NCBI GenBank assembly: GCA_017478025.1
Contig: JAFVGZ010000025.1
Span: forward strand, 1-64,000
Direction of reading: 5' to 3'
DNA length: 64,000 nt
DNA from: Prevotella sp.
GTDB lineage: Bacteria; Bacteroidota; Bacteroidia; Bacteroidales; Bacteroidaceae
This document shows, one piece after another, positions 1 to 9,625 of the stretch (position 1 is the first letter of the stretch; every line of letters starts with the position of its first letter). A model generated the notes under the pieces. That model ran no database searches, was not told the origin of the DNA, and was given only the letters and a program-made list of their open reading frames with translations. The position numbers and the translations under genes were made by a program.

Positions 1-689
<689 letters not shown>

Positions 690-979
690 AAAATATCTTT
701 TCGTGAACAATCTGCCGCTCGCCTCTTGCGAAACTCGCAGCCGATGTCCAACTTTAATGTCTGTCTTGATCCCCAGAATGACTCTCGAATTTTTAGTATA
801 AAAGAATTGATGTAAGACTTTTGTTTACCCATTGACAATACATCCGAAGATGTACTGCCGATGCTTCTTGTACTACTACTTTCTGTTTATGTAAATCTTG
901 TCAAAGAACTCTTTCTTTTCGTTTTGCTTTTCCTTGTCTCATCGGTGGTTGATTACCCATGTTTTTTGGAAAGCGAGTG

Positions 980-1010
980 CAAAGGTACACCTTTTCCGTG
1001 AACTGGCAAA
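980..1010 (-). promoter_or_regulatory. rrn promoter, Bacteroidota type
   Basis: On the minus strand, TTTG (1010-1007), a 19-bp spacer and TACCTTTG (987-980) match the Bacteroidota primary sigma consensus (TTTG at -33, TAnnTTTG at -7). The predicted start near 975 gives a roughly 285-nt AT-rich leader (690-975) before the mature 16S end. No gene is seen in the leader. Confidence 0.85.
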
Positions 1011-1137
1011 ATGTTTTCGTGTTTTTTTTTGAAAAAGGGGCATTTCGGGGCGTTTGCTTGATAAGGGTCAAGGCAAAGAGGGCAACGCCGAGAAGAAAAA
1101 CGGCGATAACCCTGCGGAGCGCTTGGCACTTGTGACG

Positions 1138-1200
1138 CTTTGCTCAGCAAAAAACCGCGGGGCACGGTGGCGCTTGCTCAGTAAAAGACAGCGGGGCACA
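1138..1200. repeat. two-copy direct repeat upstream of rrn
   Basis: Two imperfect copies of about 28 bp (about 1138-1165 and 1172-1199) share TTGCTCAG, an A-rich stretch and GCGGGGCAC, offset by about 34 bp. They lie 130-190 bp upstream of the rrn promoter. The rest of 1011-1342 shows no gene. Confidence 0.6.
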
Positions 1201-1262
1201 GGGCAAGAAGAAATTCCCCACCGAGCATGATGGGTGACCTTGGCGCGGAGAAATATAATTAT

Positions 1263-1296
1263 ATAAAGGTACGCGTGTGCGCGTGATAACCTTTAT
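1263..1296 (-). terminator. possible ald terminator hairpin
   Basis: ATAAAGGT (1263-1270) pairs with ACCTTTAT (1289-1296), and an inner CGCG/CGCG stem lies between. It sits 47 nt after the ald stop. The downstream tract on the minus strand is AT-rich but is not a clean T run, so termination is only likely. Confidence 0.45.
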
Positions 1297-1342
1297 CAGC
1301 TATATGATATTGAGTGACAGTTTCGTTATCCCCCCCCTGATT

Positions 1343-2449
1343 TCATAGGGATATGGGCTCATATTTGAGACCGTAAACGTCTGCCACGGCCTTGAATGTC
1401 ACTTTGCCTTCTGCTATATTTAGTCCCTTGGCCAATGCTGCATCGTCTTTGCATGCCTGTTTCCATCCCTTGTCAGCCAATGCTACTGCATAGCGTAGGG
1501 TGGCATTAGTCAGTGCAAGGGTCGATGTGTTTGGCACAGCCCCAGGTATGTTAGCCACACAATAATGTACTATGTTATCTATAACATATGTTGGTTCGCT
1601 GTGGGTAGTGGGCCTTGAGGTTTCGAAGCATCCTCCCTGGTCTATAGCTACGTCAACGAGTACTGTGCATGGTTCCATCAGTTTCAGCATGTCTTTTGTA
1701 ATGAGGTGAGGTGTTTTGTCACCTGGCACTAATACTGATCCTATTACGATGTCCACGTCGTGCAGCTGTTTGCGTATGTTGTGCTCCGAAGAATAGAGCG
1801 TATGCACATTGTTGGGTGTCTCGATATCGAGTTGCCTGAGTCTTGGCAGCGATATGTCTGTGATGGTCACTTCTGCTCCCATTCCAGCAGCCATTCTTGC
1901 AGCTGCTTCGCCCACGATGCCGCCTCCGAGAACTAATACCTTTGTAGGCTTCACGCCTGGTACGCCGCTGATGAGTTTACCCTTGCCTCCCTTAGTTTTC
2001 TGTAGGTAGTACGCGCCATTGAGTACAGCCATGCGGCCTGCGACCTCGCTCATGGGCACGAGCAATGGTAGGGCACCATTTGCCAGTTGTACGGTCTCGT
2101 ATGCCAAGCACACAGCTCCGCTATTAATCATTGCCTTGGTAAGTTCCTCTTCGCTGGCAAAATGGAAATATGTGAAAAGTAGCTGTCCTGGGCGCACAAG
2201 CGTATATTCGGGTTCTACGGGTTCCTTCACCTTCACTATCATGTCGGCAATGGCATAGACATCCTCTATGGTAGCCAAGATGCTTGCGCCTGCCGCCGAA
2301 TAGTCTTCGTCGGCAAAACCGCTGGCCTCTCCTGCGGTATGTTGTACAAACACTTCATGTCCGTGAGTGACGAGTTCTGCTACTCCCGCAGGGGTCATGC
2401 CTACGCGGTTCTCATTGTTTTTGATTTCTTTTGGGATACCAACTTTCAT
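1343..2449 (-). CDS. ald: alanine dehydrogenase
   Basis: The 368-residue protein matches the NAD-dependent L-alanine dehydrogenase family along its full length. It starts MKVGIPKEIKNNENRVGMTP, the conserved N-terminal signature, and has a Rossmann glycine motif (VLGGGIVGEAAARMA) near residues 170-185. The enzyme interconverts L-alanine with pyruvate and ammonia in the cytoplasm. Length is typical for the family. It is transcribed alone, away from the GH3/M15 gene, from a good promoter at 2561-2591, leaving a 5' leader of about 100 nt. A hairpin at 1263-1296 may end the transcript. Pyridine nucleotide transhydrogenase alpha subunits are related, but the length and N-terminus fit Ald better. 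Confidence 0.93.
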   Translation of the reverse strand: MKVGIPKEIKNNENRVGMTPAGVAELVTHGHEVFVQHTAGEASGFADEDYSAAGASILATIEDVYAIADMIVKVKEPVEPEYTLVRPGQLLFTYFHFASEEELTKAMINSGAVCLAYETVQLANGALPLLVPMSEVAGRMAVLNGAYYLQKTKGGKGKLISGVPGVKPTKVLVLGGGIVGEAAARMAAGMGAEVTITDISLPRLRQLDIETPNNVHTLYSSEHNIRKQLHDVDIVIGSVLVPGDKTPHLITKDMLKLMEPCTVLVDVAIDQGGCFETSRPTTHSEPTYVIDNIVHYCVANIPGAVPNTSTLALTNATLRYAVALADKGWKQACKDDAALAKGLNIAEGKVTFKAVADVYGLKYEPISL

Positions 2450-2560
2450 AATAGACTTTTTGGGGATTTAGTTATTGATGCTTTTTTTGATTTGTGTTTG
2501 AAAGGATATGATGTCTGTCACGTTGTCTGTATTCAACTGCATCAGCATCATTTCCGGTTG

Positions 2561-2591
2561 CAAATATACGAATTTAATTTGATTCTGCAAA
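2561..2591 (-). promoter_or_regulatory. ald promoter
   Basis: TTTG (2591-2588), a 19-bp spacer and TATATTTG (2568-2561) read on the minus strand. This is an exact Bacteroidota consensus with a predicted start near 2556. Confidence 0.8.
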
Positions 2592-2627
2592 CATTGAAGT
2601 GAATTTTATTGTAAAAACCTCAATTTG

Positions 2628-3068
2628 ACACTTTGCTCAATTTTGGGGCTTTTTTGTGACAAAAGTGATTTTCGTACCCTCAAAAAATGCGCAAATTTTG
2701 GAGCTTAGTCGCCCGCGCTCGCGTATAACGCACGAGAGAGGACGAATGCTTAAAGTGTTGATAGTTAGCGTGTTGGTTGATTTCGCACTGAAAAGTGAAC
2801 AATAGAGTGGAAATATCGGCTGTAAAATCCGGGGTAATAGACCTGCTATTAGGGTTTGAGGACCAATCTGGAATGTCTTGATGTATAGTCTGGGACACCC
2901 TAAAAGACCTATCGGCACCTCCAAAATCAGTGAAACTACAGGCAGAAAGTGCTTTTGGGGTCTCTTGAAGCTCATTTTTCTACTCTAGATTTCATTTTTT
3001 AGTGGAAAGTTTCAAAAAGTCATTTTGCTCATTTTTTTGTTAAAAAATAGTCATTTTGTAAAATGGGG
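2628..3068 (+). repeat. dispersed intergenic element, copy 1
   Basis: This noncoding segment aligns in order with 41609-42068. Shared blocks include CGCACGAGAGAG followed by ACGAATG, units of AGACCTRCTATTA, GACACCCTAAAAGACCT, then CTAGATTTCATTTTTTAGTGG (split: CTAGATTTCA then TTTTTTAGTGG), and TCATTTTTTTGTTAAAAAA. No transposase is present. It lies in the divergent gap between ald and the GH3/M15 gene, ending about 90 bp before the latter's promoter. Confidence 0.75.
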
Positions 3069-3158
3069 TATGAAGGGGAAAGGCGATATTCTCAGTTCGT
3101 GGAAAGCGTTCCGTGTTGGTTTCTTGTAATGTGCAACAAATTAAAATGCTCCTTTTAT

Positions 3159-3189
3159 TTTGTGTTTCGCTGTTTTTTTTGTACCTTTG
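3159..3189 (+). promoter_or_regulatory. promoter of GH3/M15-sstT unit
   Basis: TTTG (3159-3162), a 19-bp spacer and TACCTTTG (3182-3189) give a predicted start near 3194, upstream of both candidate start codons. Confidence 0.8.
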
Positions 3190-3292
3190 CGCATTGTTAT
3201 AAGATGTACTGAAAATTTAATACTGTTTTTTATAGCATAATTACTCCATGGAATGTAGAAAAAAACATTACGCTATGTGCGTGAAAATAGAT

Positions 3293-5128
3293 ATGAGAGT
3301 TAAGTTTTGGGCTTTTGTGGCCTTGTTGTTCTGCGGCTATGTGATTACCTCTTGTTCCAGCGACGAGGATCCTTGGGTTGATCCGAGTACTGATGAGGTT
3401 GAAGACATGTTGAACAAGATGACCCTGCGCGAGAAGGTGGGTCAGATTTTTTATATTCGCCCTGAGACTATGGATCCTACTGTGACGACGCGAGACTATG
3501 CTTCGCTGAAGATGCAAGAGGTAACTCAGGCAATGCTGGAACAAAACAAAAATTATCCTATTGGTGGCATCATCTTATATGCTCACAATATCAATGACGA
3601 GGCTCAGTTGGAGCGATTCGTCACACAGTTGCGTGCCCTTAACGGTTCTCCATTGCTATGTATTGACGAGGAGGGTGGTCGAGTGGCTCGTATCGCCAAC
3701 AACTCCAACTTCAGCGTGGAGAAATTTGTATCCATGGAGAGCATCGGCAATACGGGAGATCCCGGCAAAGCATACGAGTGTGGTAACACTATTGGTACCT
3801 ACCTGCATCGCTATGGCTTCGATATTGACTTTGCTCCTGTTGCCGATGTGAATACCAATCCAGAGAATAGGGTAATCAAAGACCGTGCCTTCTCAGACAA
3901 TCAATATGTTGCCGCTCCAATGGTGGCGAGTTATCTGCAAGGTCTTAGGGATGCTGGCGTTGAGGGCTGTATAAAGCATTTCCCCGGTCATGGTGACACT
4001 AAGGCTGACACTCACTTTGGTTATGCCCAGAGTCTGAAGACATGGGACGAGATACGTGACTGCGAGATGGTGCCTTTCCGCGCTGGCATTCGCAAGGGTT
4101 GCGAGCTTGTTATGACTGCTCACATTTCATTGTCCAACGTGACTGGTGCAGAGATGCCTGCTACGTTGTCAAGTGTCATTCTGCAGAACAAACTGCGTGA
4201 GGAGATGGGGTACCAGAATATCATCATAGCCGACGCAATGGAGATGGGTGCCATAACCCAGCAATATAGCAATAAGGAGGCTGTTTTGAAAGCTATCAAG
4301 GCTGGTGTTGACATCATTCTCAACCCGCAGAATTTCCCTGAAGCCTTTGATGCAGTCGTAGAAGCTGTCACCACTGGCGATATAAGTGAGCAGCGAATCA
4401 ATGAGAGTGTGTACCGCATACTGAAACTGAAGTTGCAGCTGCGTTATCCAGAAGTACCTTCGGCAGATACTCAGTCGCTTGAGAAATGGGAGGCCGGTAC
4501 TGTTGTCAATGATGCTTCTATCCGTGCTTACGGTGGCGTCGATAAGTGTTTTGCTGCAGAGCCTATCCCTGATGATGTATGGCAGCGTATGCAGAACAAG
4601 ACATATAAGGAGAATCCATATATAGGACGTGATGACTTGCGCCATATCCGTGCCCTGCATTGGGATTACGACCAAAAGAGTCATATAGGCGAAATGATTG
4701 TAAATAAGCAGATTGCTGATGTCGTGGTGCGTATATTCAGACAACTGTATGATGAGAAGTATCCAATCGAGCGAATGGTGCTGCCTGATGTTTATAACGC
4801 TGATGACGAAACGCAGATGCGCGACAACAATACCAGCTCGTTCTGTTATCGCAGCATTTCAGGTTCCACCACGTTGTCAAAGCATGCGCGCGGACTGGCT
4901 ATTGATGTAAACACGCTTTATAATCCATACTATAAAGACCGTGCTGACGGTACGCGATATGTGCAACCAGCTATATCAACCACGTTCTGTGACCGCTCGT
5001 GGGCCTTCCCTTATAAGATAGATGAGCAAGACCTCTGCTACAAACTCTTCATTGCGGCAGGCTTTGAGTGGGGTGGCTCATGGACTTCATGTAAGGATTA
5101 TCAGCATTTTGAGTGGATAGAAGAGTAG
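3293..5128 (+). CDS. GH3 beta-N-acetylhexosaminidase fused to M15 peptidase, lipoprotein
   Basis: The protein is about 611 residues with two catalytic domains. Residues 1-20 form a lipoprotein signal ending in the lipobox ITSC, so the ATG at 3293 is preferred; an in-frame ATG at 3248 would add 15 residues. Residues 35-390 are a NagZ-type GH3 domain with KHFPGHGDTKADTH (about 228-241) carrying the His/Asp dyad and IIADAMEMG with the nucleophile Asp (about 314). Residues 440-611 resemble M15 (VanY/DacY-like) peptidases: SKHARGLAID (His 531, Asp 538) and DYQHFEW (His 605) supply the zinc ligands. The GH3 part should release GlcNAc from muropeptides and the M15 part should cut stem peptides, so a membrane-anchored enzyme in peptidoglycan turnover is inferred. 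sstT follows after 20 nt. Confidence 0.88.
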   Translation: MRVKFWAFVALLFCGYVITSCSSDEDPWVDPSTDEVEDMLNKMTLREKVGQIFYIRPETMDPTVTTRDYASLKMQEVTQAMLEQNKNYPIGGIILYAHNINDEAQLERFVTQLRALNGSPLLCIDEEGGRVARIANNSNFSVEKFVSMESIGNTGDPGKAYECGNTIGTYLHRYGFDIDFAPVADVNTNPENRVIKDRAFSDNQYVAAPMVASYLQGLRDAGVEGCIKHFPGHGDTKADTHFGYAQSLKTWDEIRDCEMVPFRAGIRKGCELVMTAHISLSNVTGAEMPATLSSVILQNKLREEMGYQNIIIADAMEMGAITQQYSNKEAVLKAIKAGVDIILNPQNFPEAFDAVVEAVTTGDISEQRINESVYRILKLKLQLRYPEVPSADTQSLEKWEAGTVVNDASIRAYGGVDKCFAAEPIPDDVWQRMQNKTYKENPYIGRDDLRHIRALHWDYDQKSHIGEMIVNKQIADVVVRIFRQLYDEKYPIERMVLPDVYNADDETQMRDNNTSSFCYRSISGSTTLSKHARGLAIDVNTLYNPYYKDRADGTRYVQPAISTTFCDRSWAFPYKIDEQDLCYKLFIAAGFEWGGSWTSCKDYQHFEWIEE

Positions 5129-5148
5129 AAATTCAGATTGATTAAGGT

Positions 5149-6375
5149 ATGACATTTATTAAGGTGTTTAGCAAGTGGAGCGAGATGAGTCTTATGCTCC
5201 GCATACTCGTAGGACTCATTATCGGTACAATCCTTGGTCTCGTAGTGCCACAATGGCATGGTATCGGCATCTTGGGTACTGTGTTTGTCAGTGCGCTGAA
5301 GGCCGTAGCCCCCATATTGGTCGCTGTACTTATCATCGCAAGTATTGCCAAGGCCGGTAAAGGCTTGGGTCCCCGATTCAGTGTCGTTATCTCGCGCTAT
5401 CTGCTGAGTACATTTATTGCTGCCTTGTGTGCTGTGGTGGGAAGTTTTCTGTTTCCTGTAACGATGCAGCTGAGCGACGTTGCCGACCAAGCTTCTCCCG
5501 GTTCCCTCACAGATGTTTTTGTCAATCTTCTTTCCAACATGGTTTCCAATCCTATAGTTTCCATATCAAATGGTAACTACATAGGCATCCTGTTTTGGTC
5601 CATTTTGGTGGGGCTTGCCTTGAAAATTACGGCAAGTCAACCAACGATAGATATGGTTCAGGATTTTTCTGATGTATTCACATATATCGTTAATTGGATT
5701 ATCCAGTGTGCCCCATTCGGCATCATGGGCTTGGTTTTTGTATCTGTATCAGAAACTGGTTTAGAGGTATTTACCACCTATGGGCACTTGTTAATGCTGC
5801 TTGTGGGCTGTATGTTGGTCAACACGCTTGTTTTCAATCCGCTCATATCATATCTGATGCTCCATAGCAACCCTTACCCACTGCTTTTCACTTGCCTGAA
5901 AGAAAGCGGACTGCAGGCCTTCTTCACCCGTTCGTCAGCTGCTAACATTCCTGTAAATATGGAGTTGTGTCAGAAGCTCGGACTTGATGAGGAGTTCTAC
6001 TCTGTGAGCATCCCCCTTGGTTCAGCCATCAATATGGACGGTGCAGCTGTTACCATCACCGTGATGACTCTGGCAGTGGCAAACACCGTTGGAGTGGATG
6101 TGTCATTCGCATCGGCTCTCTTCCTCGGCATCATTGCTACTTTGGCTGCCTGTGGAGCATCGGGCGTAGCCGGTGGTTCGCTATTGTTAGTGCCAATGGC
6201 ATGCTCGTTCTTCAATATCAGCAGTGATATAGCCATGCAGGCTGTTGCCGTAGGATTTATCATCGGCGTGGTACAGGACAGCGTTGAGACTGCCCTCAAC
6301 TCAAGCGGAGACGTATTCTTTACCGCTACGGCAGAATATTATGACAGAAAGAAAAACGAGAAACTAAACAAGTGA
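5149..6375 (+). CDS. sstT: serine/threonine:Na+ symporter
   Basis: The 408-residue polytopic inner-membrane protein belongs to the dicarboxylate/amino acid:cation symporter (DAACS) family and closely resembles SstT, which imports serine and threonine with sodium. Visible features are an opening amphipathic helix then TM1 (LRILVGLIIGTILGLVVP), the hairpin-loop region AINMDGAAVTITVMTLAVAN near residues 290-310, and a conserved second loop (CGASGVAGGSLLLVPMA) near 340-356. Length matches the family. It starts 20 nt after the GH3/M15 lipoprotein and is probably cotranscribed with it. A strong terminator follows at 6416-6476. Substrate is inferred from family likeness. Confidence 0.93.
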   Translation: MTFIKVFSKWSEMSLMLRILVGLIIGTILGLVVPQWHGIGILGTVFVSALKAVAPILVAVLIIASIAKAGKGLGPRFSVVISRYLLSTFIAALCAVVGSFLFPVTMQLSDVADQASPGSLTDVFVNLLSNMVSNPIVSISNGNYIGILFWSILVGLALKITASQPTIDMVQDFSDVFTYIVNWIIQCAPFGIMGLVFVSVSETGLEVFTTYGHLLMLLVGCMLVNTLVFNPLISYLMLHSNPYPLLFTCLKESGLQAFFTRSSAANIPVNMELCQKLGLDEEFYSVSIPLGSAINMDGAAVTITVMTLAVANTVGVDVSFASALFLGIIATLAACGASGVAGGSLLLVPMACSFFNISSDIAMQAVAVGFIIGVVQDSVETALNSSGDVFFTATAEYYDRKKNEKLNK

Positions 6376-6415
6376 TTCGACTCCGTAACCTCTGTTACAA
6401 CACTCAATAAAGAAC

Positions 6416-6481
6416 GAAAACATCCGAACTAATCAACAGGTTTATGTTGAAACCTCTGGTCAGTTCGGATGTTTTCTTTTT
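6416..6481 (+). terminator. strong intrinsic terminator after sstT
   Basis: A perfect 15-bp stem (6416-6430 with 6462-6476) encloses a 31-nt loop and is followed by TTTTTG. It ends the GH3/M15-sstT transcript. On the minus strand the stem lies after the TonB receptor gene end. Confidence 0.9.
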
Positions 6482-6498
6482 GTTTACTGTATATGGTT

Positions 6499-6529
6499 TA
6501 TCTGCGATGGTATCGCAGATACTTGGACA
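6499..6529. repeat. REP-like hairpin (TATCTGCGAT family)
   Basis: Perfect inverted repeat TATCTGCGAT-GGT-ATCGCAGATA (6499-6521) followed by CTTGGACA. The same unit occurs at 34262 (decayed) and three times at 35036-35188. It lies between convergent gene ends. Confidence 0.85.
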
Positions 6530-6539
6530 TAAACGGTTG

Positions 6540-8657
6540 TTACCACCTTACTTTAGCTGATGCCATGAGCCAGAAGCCAGGTTGCTCTACGTTCCCAATA
6601 TCGTAGTAGCGCCGATTTGTGAGATTGTTGAGCGAGAGGGCTATGTCATATCTTGGTTGTTGCCACATCAGCTTCACGTCAAACAATGCGTAGGGCGAGT
6701 ATGGTCTTGCTATGCCAGTGGATTTGTTGTTCTCATAGATGATGTATGATCCCATTCGTTCCTGCCATCTGAATGCCCATGAGGCAGACAGAGCAGAGAA
6801 AATGCGATGATCTATGGAGCCTACAACCTTGTGGCGCAGATACTCCATAGCATAGTTTGACTTGTAGATAGTAATATCATCATACCTCGCCTGATTGATG
6901 TAAGCATATCCCACGTGTACCTTATTTATATAATAGGTAGGGTTCCACTCTCGCGGCATGAGGTCGGCGTTGACCTCAAAGCCTCTGTTGTCGAGCCTGA
7001 AGTTCGCTGAATGATATTTGTCATCTGCGCTATACATCACCCAGTCTATCATGTCTGTGCCGAAATCATAGAAGGCGCTGACCTCTGCCTGCAGGCCTTT
7101 GGCGCGATGCAGCACGCCCAGTCGCAGAGAGTTTGTCTTCTCTGGCTTCAGGCCGATATTGCCTTCCTGTGTCGGTGACTTATAGAAGAGGTCTGTAAAC
7201 GTGGGCATGCGGAATGCCATATTCCATGAAAGGGTGATCTTCCAGGGCTTTGATGGCCTGTAGCTCATGTCTATTCCCGGGTACAATCTGAAGCGGTCGT
7301 TGTAGCCGGTGTTCCTGTTTGCCATCACTCCGAGCGAGGCGGTGAAGCGCTGCAGCAGTATGTTGTGCTCCAGGAAGAGGCTCAGGTCCGTGCGCCCTTT
7401 GCTTTTTGTGTAGTTCACATCATAGTGGGGCACCTTGAACCACTCGTCCTCACTCATTGGTATTCCAAGATTTGTGGAATAGATTTTCTCCTTCCTCAGC
7501 TCTGCTCCGATGGATGTTTTGCCCAGTGCCCATTCGGTATATGCATTCAGCGATGCTCCCAGCACATCGTTGCGGTGGAAGTTCTCGCCTGTCGTGGAGT
7601 GGCGAATGAGCTGGAAATGGTCGTAGTTGCGGTTCCAATATACAGATGGCGTGAGTGCAATCTGCGCGTGTCCTATGGATATTGGCAGGTACCCCCTGAT
7701 GTTGGCGAATATGCGTACATTGCTCTCATACTGGTTGGGATAGGCAGCAGAATAGAATGTATTTGCGCCATAACGCATGGTTGACATTCCGAGACTCCAG
7801 TCCAGTCGGCCCTGCCCATGTAGTTTTGGTAGTGATAGTGCACCCTGATAGAATGCGTTTGACTTGCGAAAGTAGCTGTTTGTCGTTCCTCCATCGCTCT
7901 GCTTGTAGCCTGCTGATAGTGAATGTACGCCAAATTTGCTTTTGTCAAGGGGCGTGAAGCTATCGTCGCCTACTCTTGAATTGGAGGGAAAAGCAAATCG
8001 TGCAGCGGCTCCGAAGGTTCCGTATGAGCCTCCCTCAACAGATACTGAGCCTCGTGGACCTGCCTGTGGGGTTGTGACGATGTTGATTGCGCCGTTGAAG
8101 GCACCTGCGCCATAGACGCGTGCGGCAGCACCTTGTATTATTTCTATGCGCTGAATGTCGTCAAGCGAAACGGGGAAGTCGGCGGAGAGGTGTCCTGTCT
8201 GTGGATTGCTAATGTTGACACCATTAAGAAGAATAGCAATCTGATCGAATGTTCCTCCTCCGATGGATATGTCCGTCTGTACTCCAAAGCCCCCGCGCTG
8301 ACGGACATCTACGCTGGTGGCATGTTTTAGAACGTCGTTAACTGTCTCTGCGGCATAGCCATTAATGTCTTCGCGCGTGAGAACAGTAACCAATTTAGCG
8401 GCCTCGCCTTGCGTTAGTGGTGCTCGTGCACCTGTCACCACCACCTCATCGAGCCTCATCTCCTGGCGGTTCAGGCTGTCATCGGCTGCTGCGCTGACAA
8501 TGCTGATGCCGTTGGCTTTGGCATGGGTGAGGGTGGCAACACTGAGGGTGCAGATGATCACCTCACGTCCCAAGCATGCGAAGAGGGAGTAACCCTTGCG
8601 CGAGAATTGCTTGAAGCGCAATGCGAGACAGCGCAACCTGTAGGTTGTTTTTCTCAT
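6540..8657 (-). CDS. TonB-dependent outer-membrane receptor (BtuB-like)
   Basis: The protein is about 705 residues. The ATG at 8657 (MRKTTYR) is preferred over an upstream frame start at 8714. The N-terminus has a long basic segment followed by a hydrophobic stretch (signal sequence), then LDEVVVTGAR, a TonB box-like segment, and a plug domain (about 50-180) with VNDVLKHATSVDVRQRGG and IEIIQGAAARVYGAGAFNGA. The rest is beta-strand rich and ends in a C-terminal aromatic strand (LMASAKVRW), as expected of a 22-stranded barrel. The plug resembles BtuB/FepA-type importers rather than SusC, and no SusD partner is adjacent. The ligand is unknown; I find no cobalamin riboswitch in the leader. Confidence 0.9.
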   Translation of the reverse strand: MRKTTYRLRCLALRFKQFSRKGYSLFACLGREVIICTLSVATLTHAKANGISIVSAAADDSLNRQEMRLDEVVVTGARAPLTQGEAAKLVTVLTREDINGYAAETVNDVLKHATSVDVRQRGGFGVQTDISIGGGTFDQIAILLNGVNISNPQTGHLSADFPVSLDDIQRIEIIQGAAARVYGAGAFNGAINIVTTPQAGPRGSVSVEGGSYGTFGAAARFAFPSNSRVGDDSFTPLDKSKFGVHSLSAGYKQSDGGTTNSYFRKSNAFYQGALSLPKLHGQGRLDWSLGMSTMRYGANTFYSAAYPNQYESNVRIFANIRGYLPISIGHAQIALTPSVYWNRNYDHFQLIRHSTTGENFHRNDVLGASLNAYTEWALGKTSIGAELRKEKIYSTNLGIPMSEDEWFKVPHYDVNYTKSKGRTDLSLFLEHNILLQRFTASLGVMANRNTGYNDRFRLYPGIDMSYRPSKPWKITLSWNMAFRMPTFTDLFYKSPTQEGNIGLKPEKTNSLRLGVLHRAKGLQAEVSAFYDFGTDMIDWVMYSADDKYHSANFRLDNRGFEVNADLMPREWNPTYYINKVHVGYAYINQARYDDITIYKSNYAMEYLRHKVVGSIDHRIFSALSASWAFRWQERMGSYIIYENNKSTGIARPYSPYALFDVKLMWQQPRYDIALSLNNLTNRRYYDIGNVEQPGFWLMASAKVRW

Positions 8658-8864
8658 TTTGTTAATTGTTTTGATAGTTAATAATAAAGAAAAGCCGCAA
8701 GCAAAGGCGGGCAAACAAGCCGGTGGCTAAGTCTGCACGCTGGTTTTTGCGGTGTGTCGTTGCTTTTTATACCCTGCGGAGAACTGCAGGGCAGGGTGGC
8801 TATTTGTTCTCGCGGGGAAACCGCGAGACACACGCAAGGCAGGGGGGCGGTTGCTTTCTGGCGG
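8658..8864 (-). other. structured leader of TonB receptor
   Basis: This 207-bp gap between exonuclease III and the receptor contains two GC-rich hairpins, 8772-8791 (CCCTGC/GCAGGG) and 8809-8827 (CTCGCGG/CCGCGAG). No clear TAnnTTTG promoter is seen. I could not match it to a known riboswitch; the B12-box pattern is absent. Confidence 0.4.
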
Positions 8865-9617
8865 TTATATATTTATCTCAAGCTCAACAGGACAATGGTC
8901 TGAACCGAGAATCTCGGTGTGTATGTCGGCTTTTGAGATAAGAGATTGCAAACGATTGGAGACTATAAAGTAGTCTATGCGCCACCCGATGTTCTTCTCA
9001 CGTGCATGGAAACGGTATGACCACCATGAGAATGTCTGCTCTTCAGGGTGCAGGTGGCGGAATGTGTCAGTATATCCAGCCTTCAGGAGTGTGGAGAATT
9101 TGCCACGCTCCTCATCGGTGAAGCCTGGGTTGTGGTGATTGGTCTTAGGATTCTTAAGGTCTATCTCCTCGTGGGCCACGTTGAGGTCTCCACAGAAGAT
9201 GACAGGTTTCTTTGCGTCTAATGCCTGTATGTATTTCAGGAAATCGTCTTCCCACTGCATGCGATAGTCCAATCTTCGCAGTTCGTCCTGTGAGTTTGGA
9301 ACATAGACGGTGATGATATAGAAGTCCGCGTACTCTAAAGTGATGACGCGTCCCTCATTGTCGTGCTCTGGTATGCCGATGCCATAGCTGACGTTCATCG
9401 GTGTGTGGCGGGTATAGATAGCAGTGCCTGAATAGCCTTTCTTCTCGGCATAGTTCCAATAGGACTGATAGCCCATGAAGGCTAAGTCCAGCTGTCCGGC
9501 TTGCATTTTTGTCTCCTGAATGCAGAAGAAGTCAGCATCCAGCGTGTTGAATACATCGGCAAATCCTTTTTGCACACAGGCTCTGAGGCCATTGACATTC
9601 CAAGAGATAAGTCGCAT
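8865..9617 (-). CDS. xth: exodeoxyribonuclease III
   Basis: The 250-residue protein is a full-length ExoIII/AP endonuclease of the endonuclease/exonuclease/phosphatase superfamily. Key motifs are MRLISWNVNGLRA (Asn metal ligand), CIQETKMQ (catalytic Glu), YVPNSQDE, CGDLNVAHEEIDL (Asp/Asn) and the C-terminal GSDHCPVELEI (Asp-His). It cuts the backbone 5' to abasic sites and degrades 3' ends in base-excision repair. It is the last gene of the unit DUF1599 - DoxX/TpiA - SPOR - xth, starting 8 nt after the SPOR gene stop. Confidence 0.95.
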   Translation of the reverse strand: MRLISWNVNGLRACVQKGFADVFNTLDADFFCIQETKMQAGQLDLAFMGYQSYWNYAEKKGYSGTAIYTRHTPMNVSYGIGIPEHDNEGRVITLEYADFYIITVYVPNSQDELRRLDYRMQWEDDFLKYIQALDAKKPVIFCGDLNVAHEEIDLKNPKTNHHNPGFTDEERGKFSTLLKAGYTDTFRHLHPEEQTFSWWSYRFHAREKNIGWRIDYFIVSNRLQSLISKADIHTEILGSDHCPVELEINI

Positions 9618-9625
9618 TGTTAGTG

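Noticed and set aside
2637-2975. 112-codon minus-strand frame in element copy 1
   Set aside because: It lies in repeat DNA in a different frame from the 72-codon frame shared by both copies and has no counterpart in copy 2.
8658-8864. Cobalamin riboswitch upstream of the BtuB-like receptor
   Set aside because: The conserved B12-box and core motifs are not found in order on the minus strand; only simple hairpins are visible.
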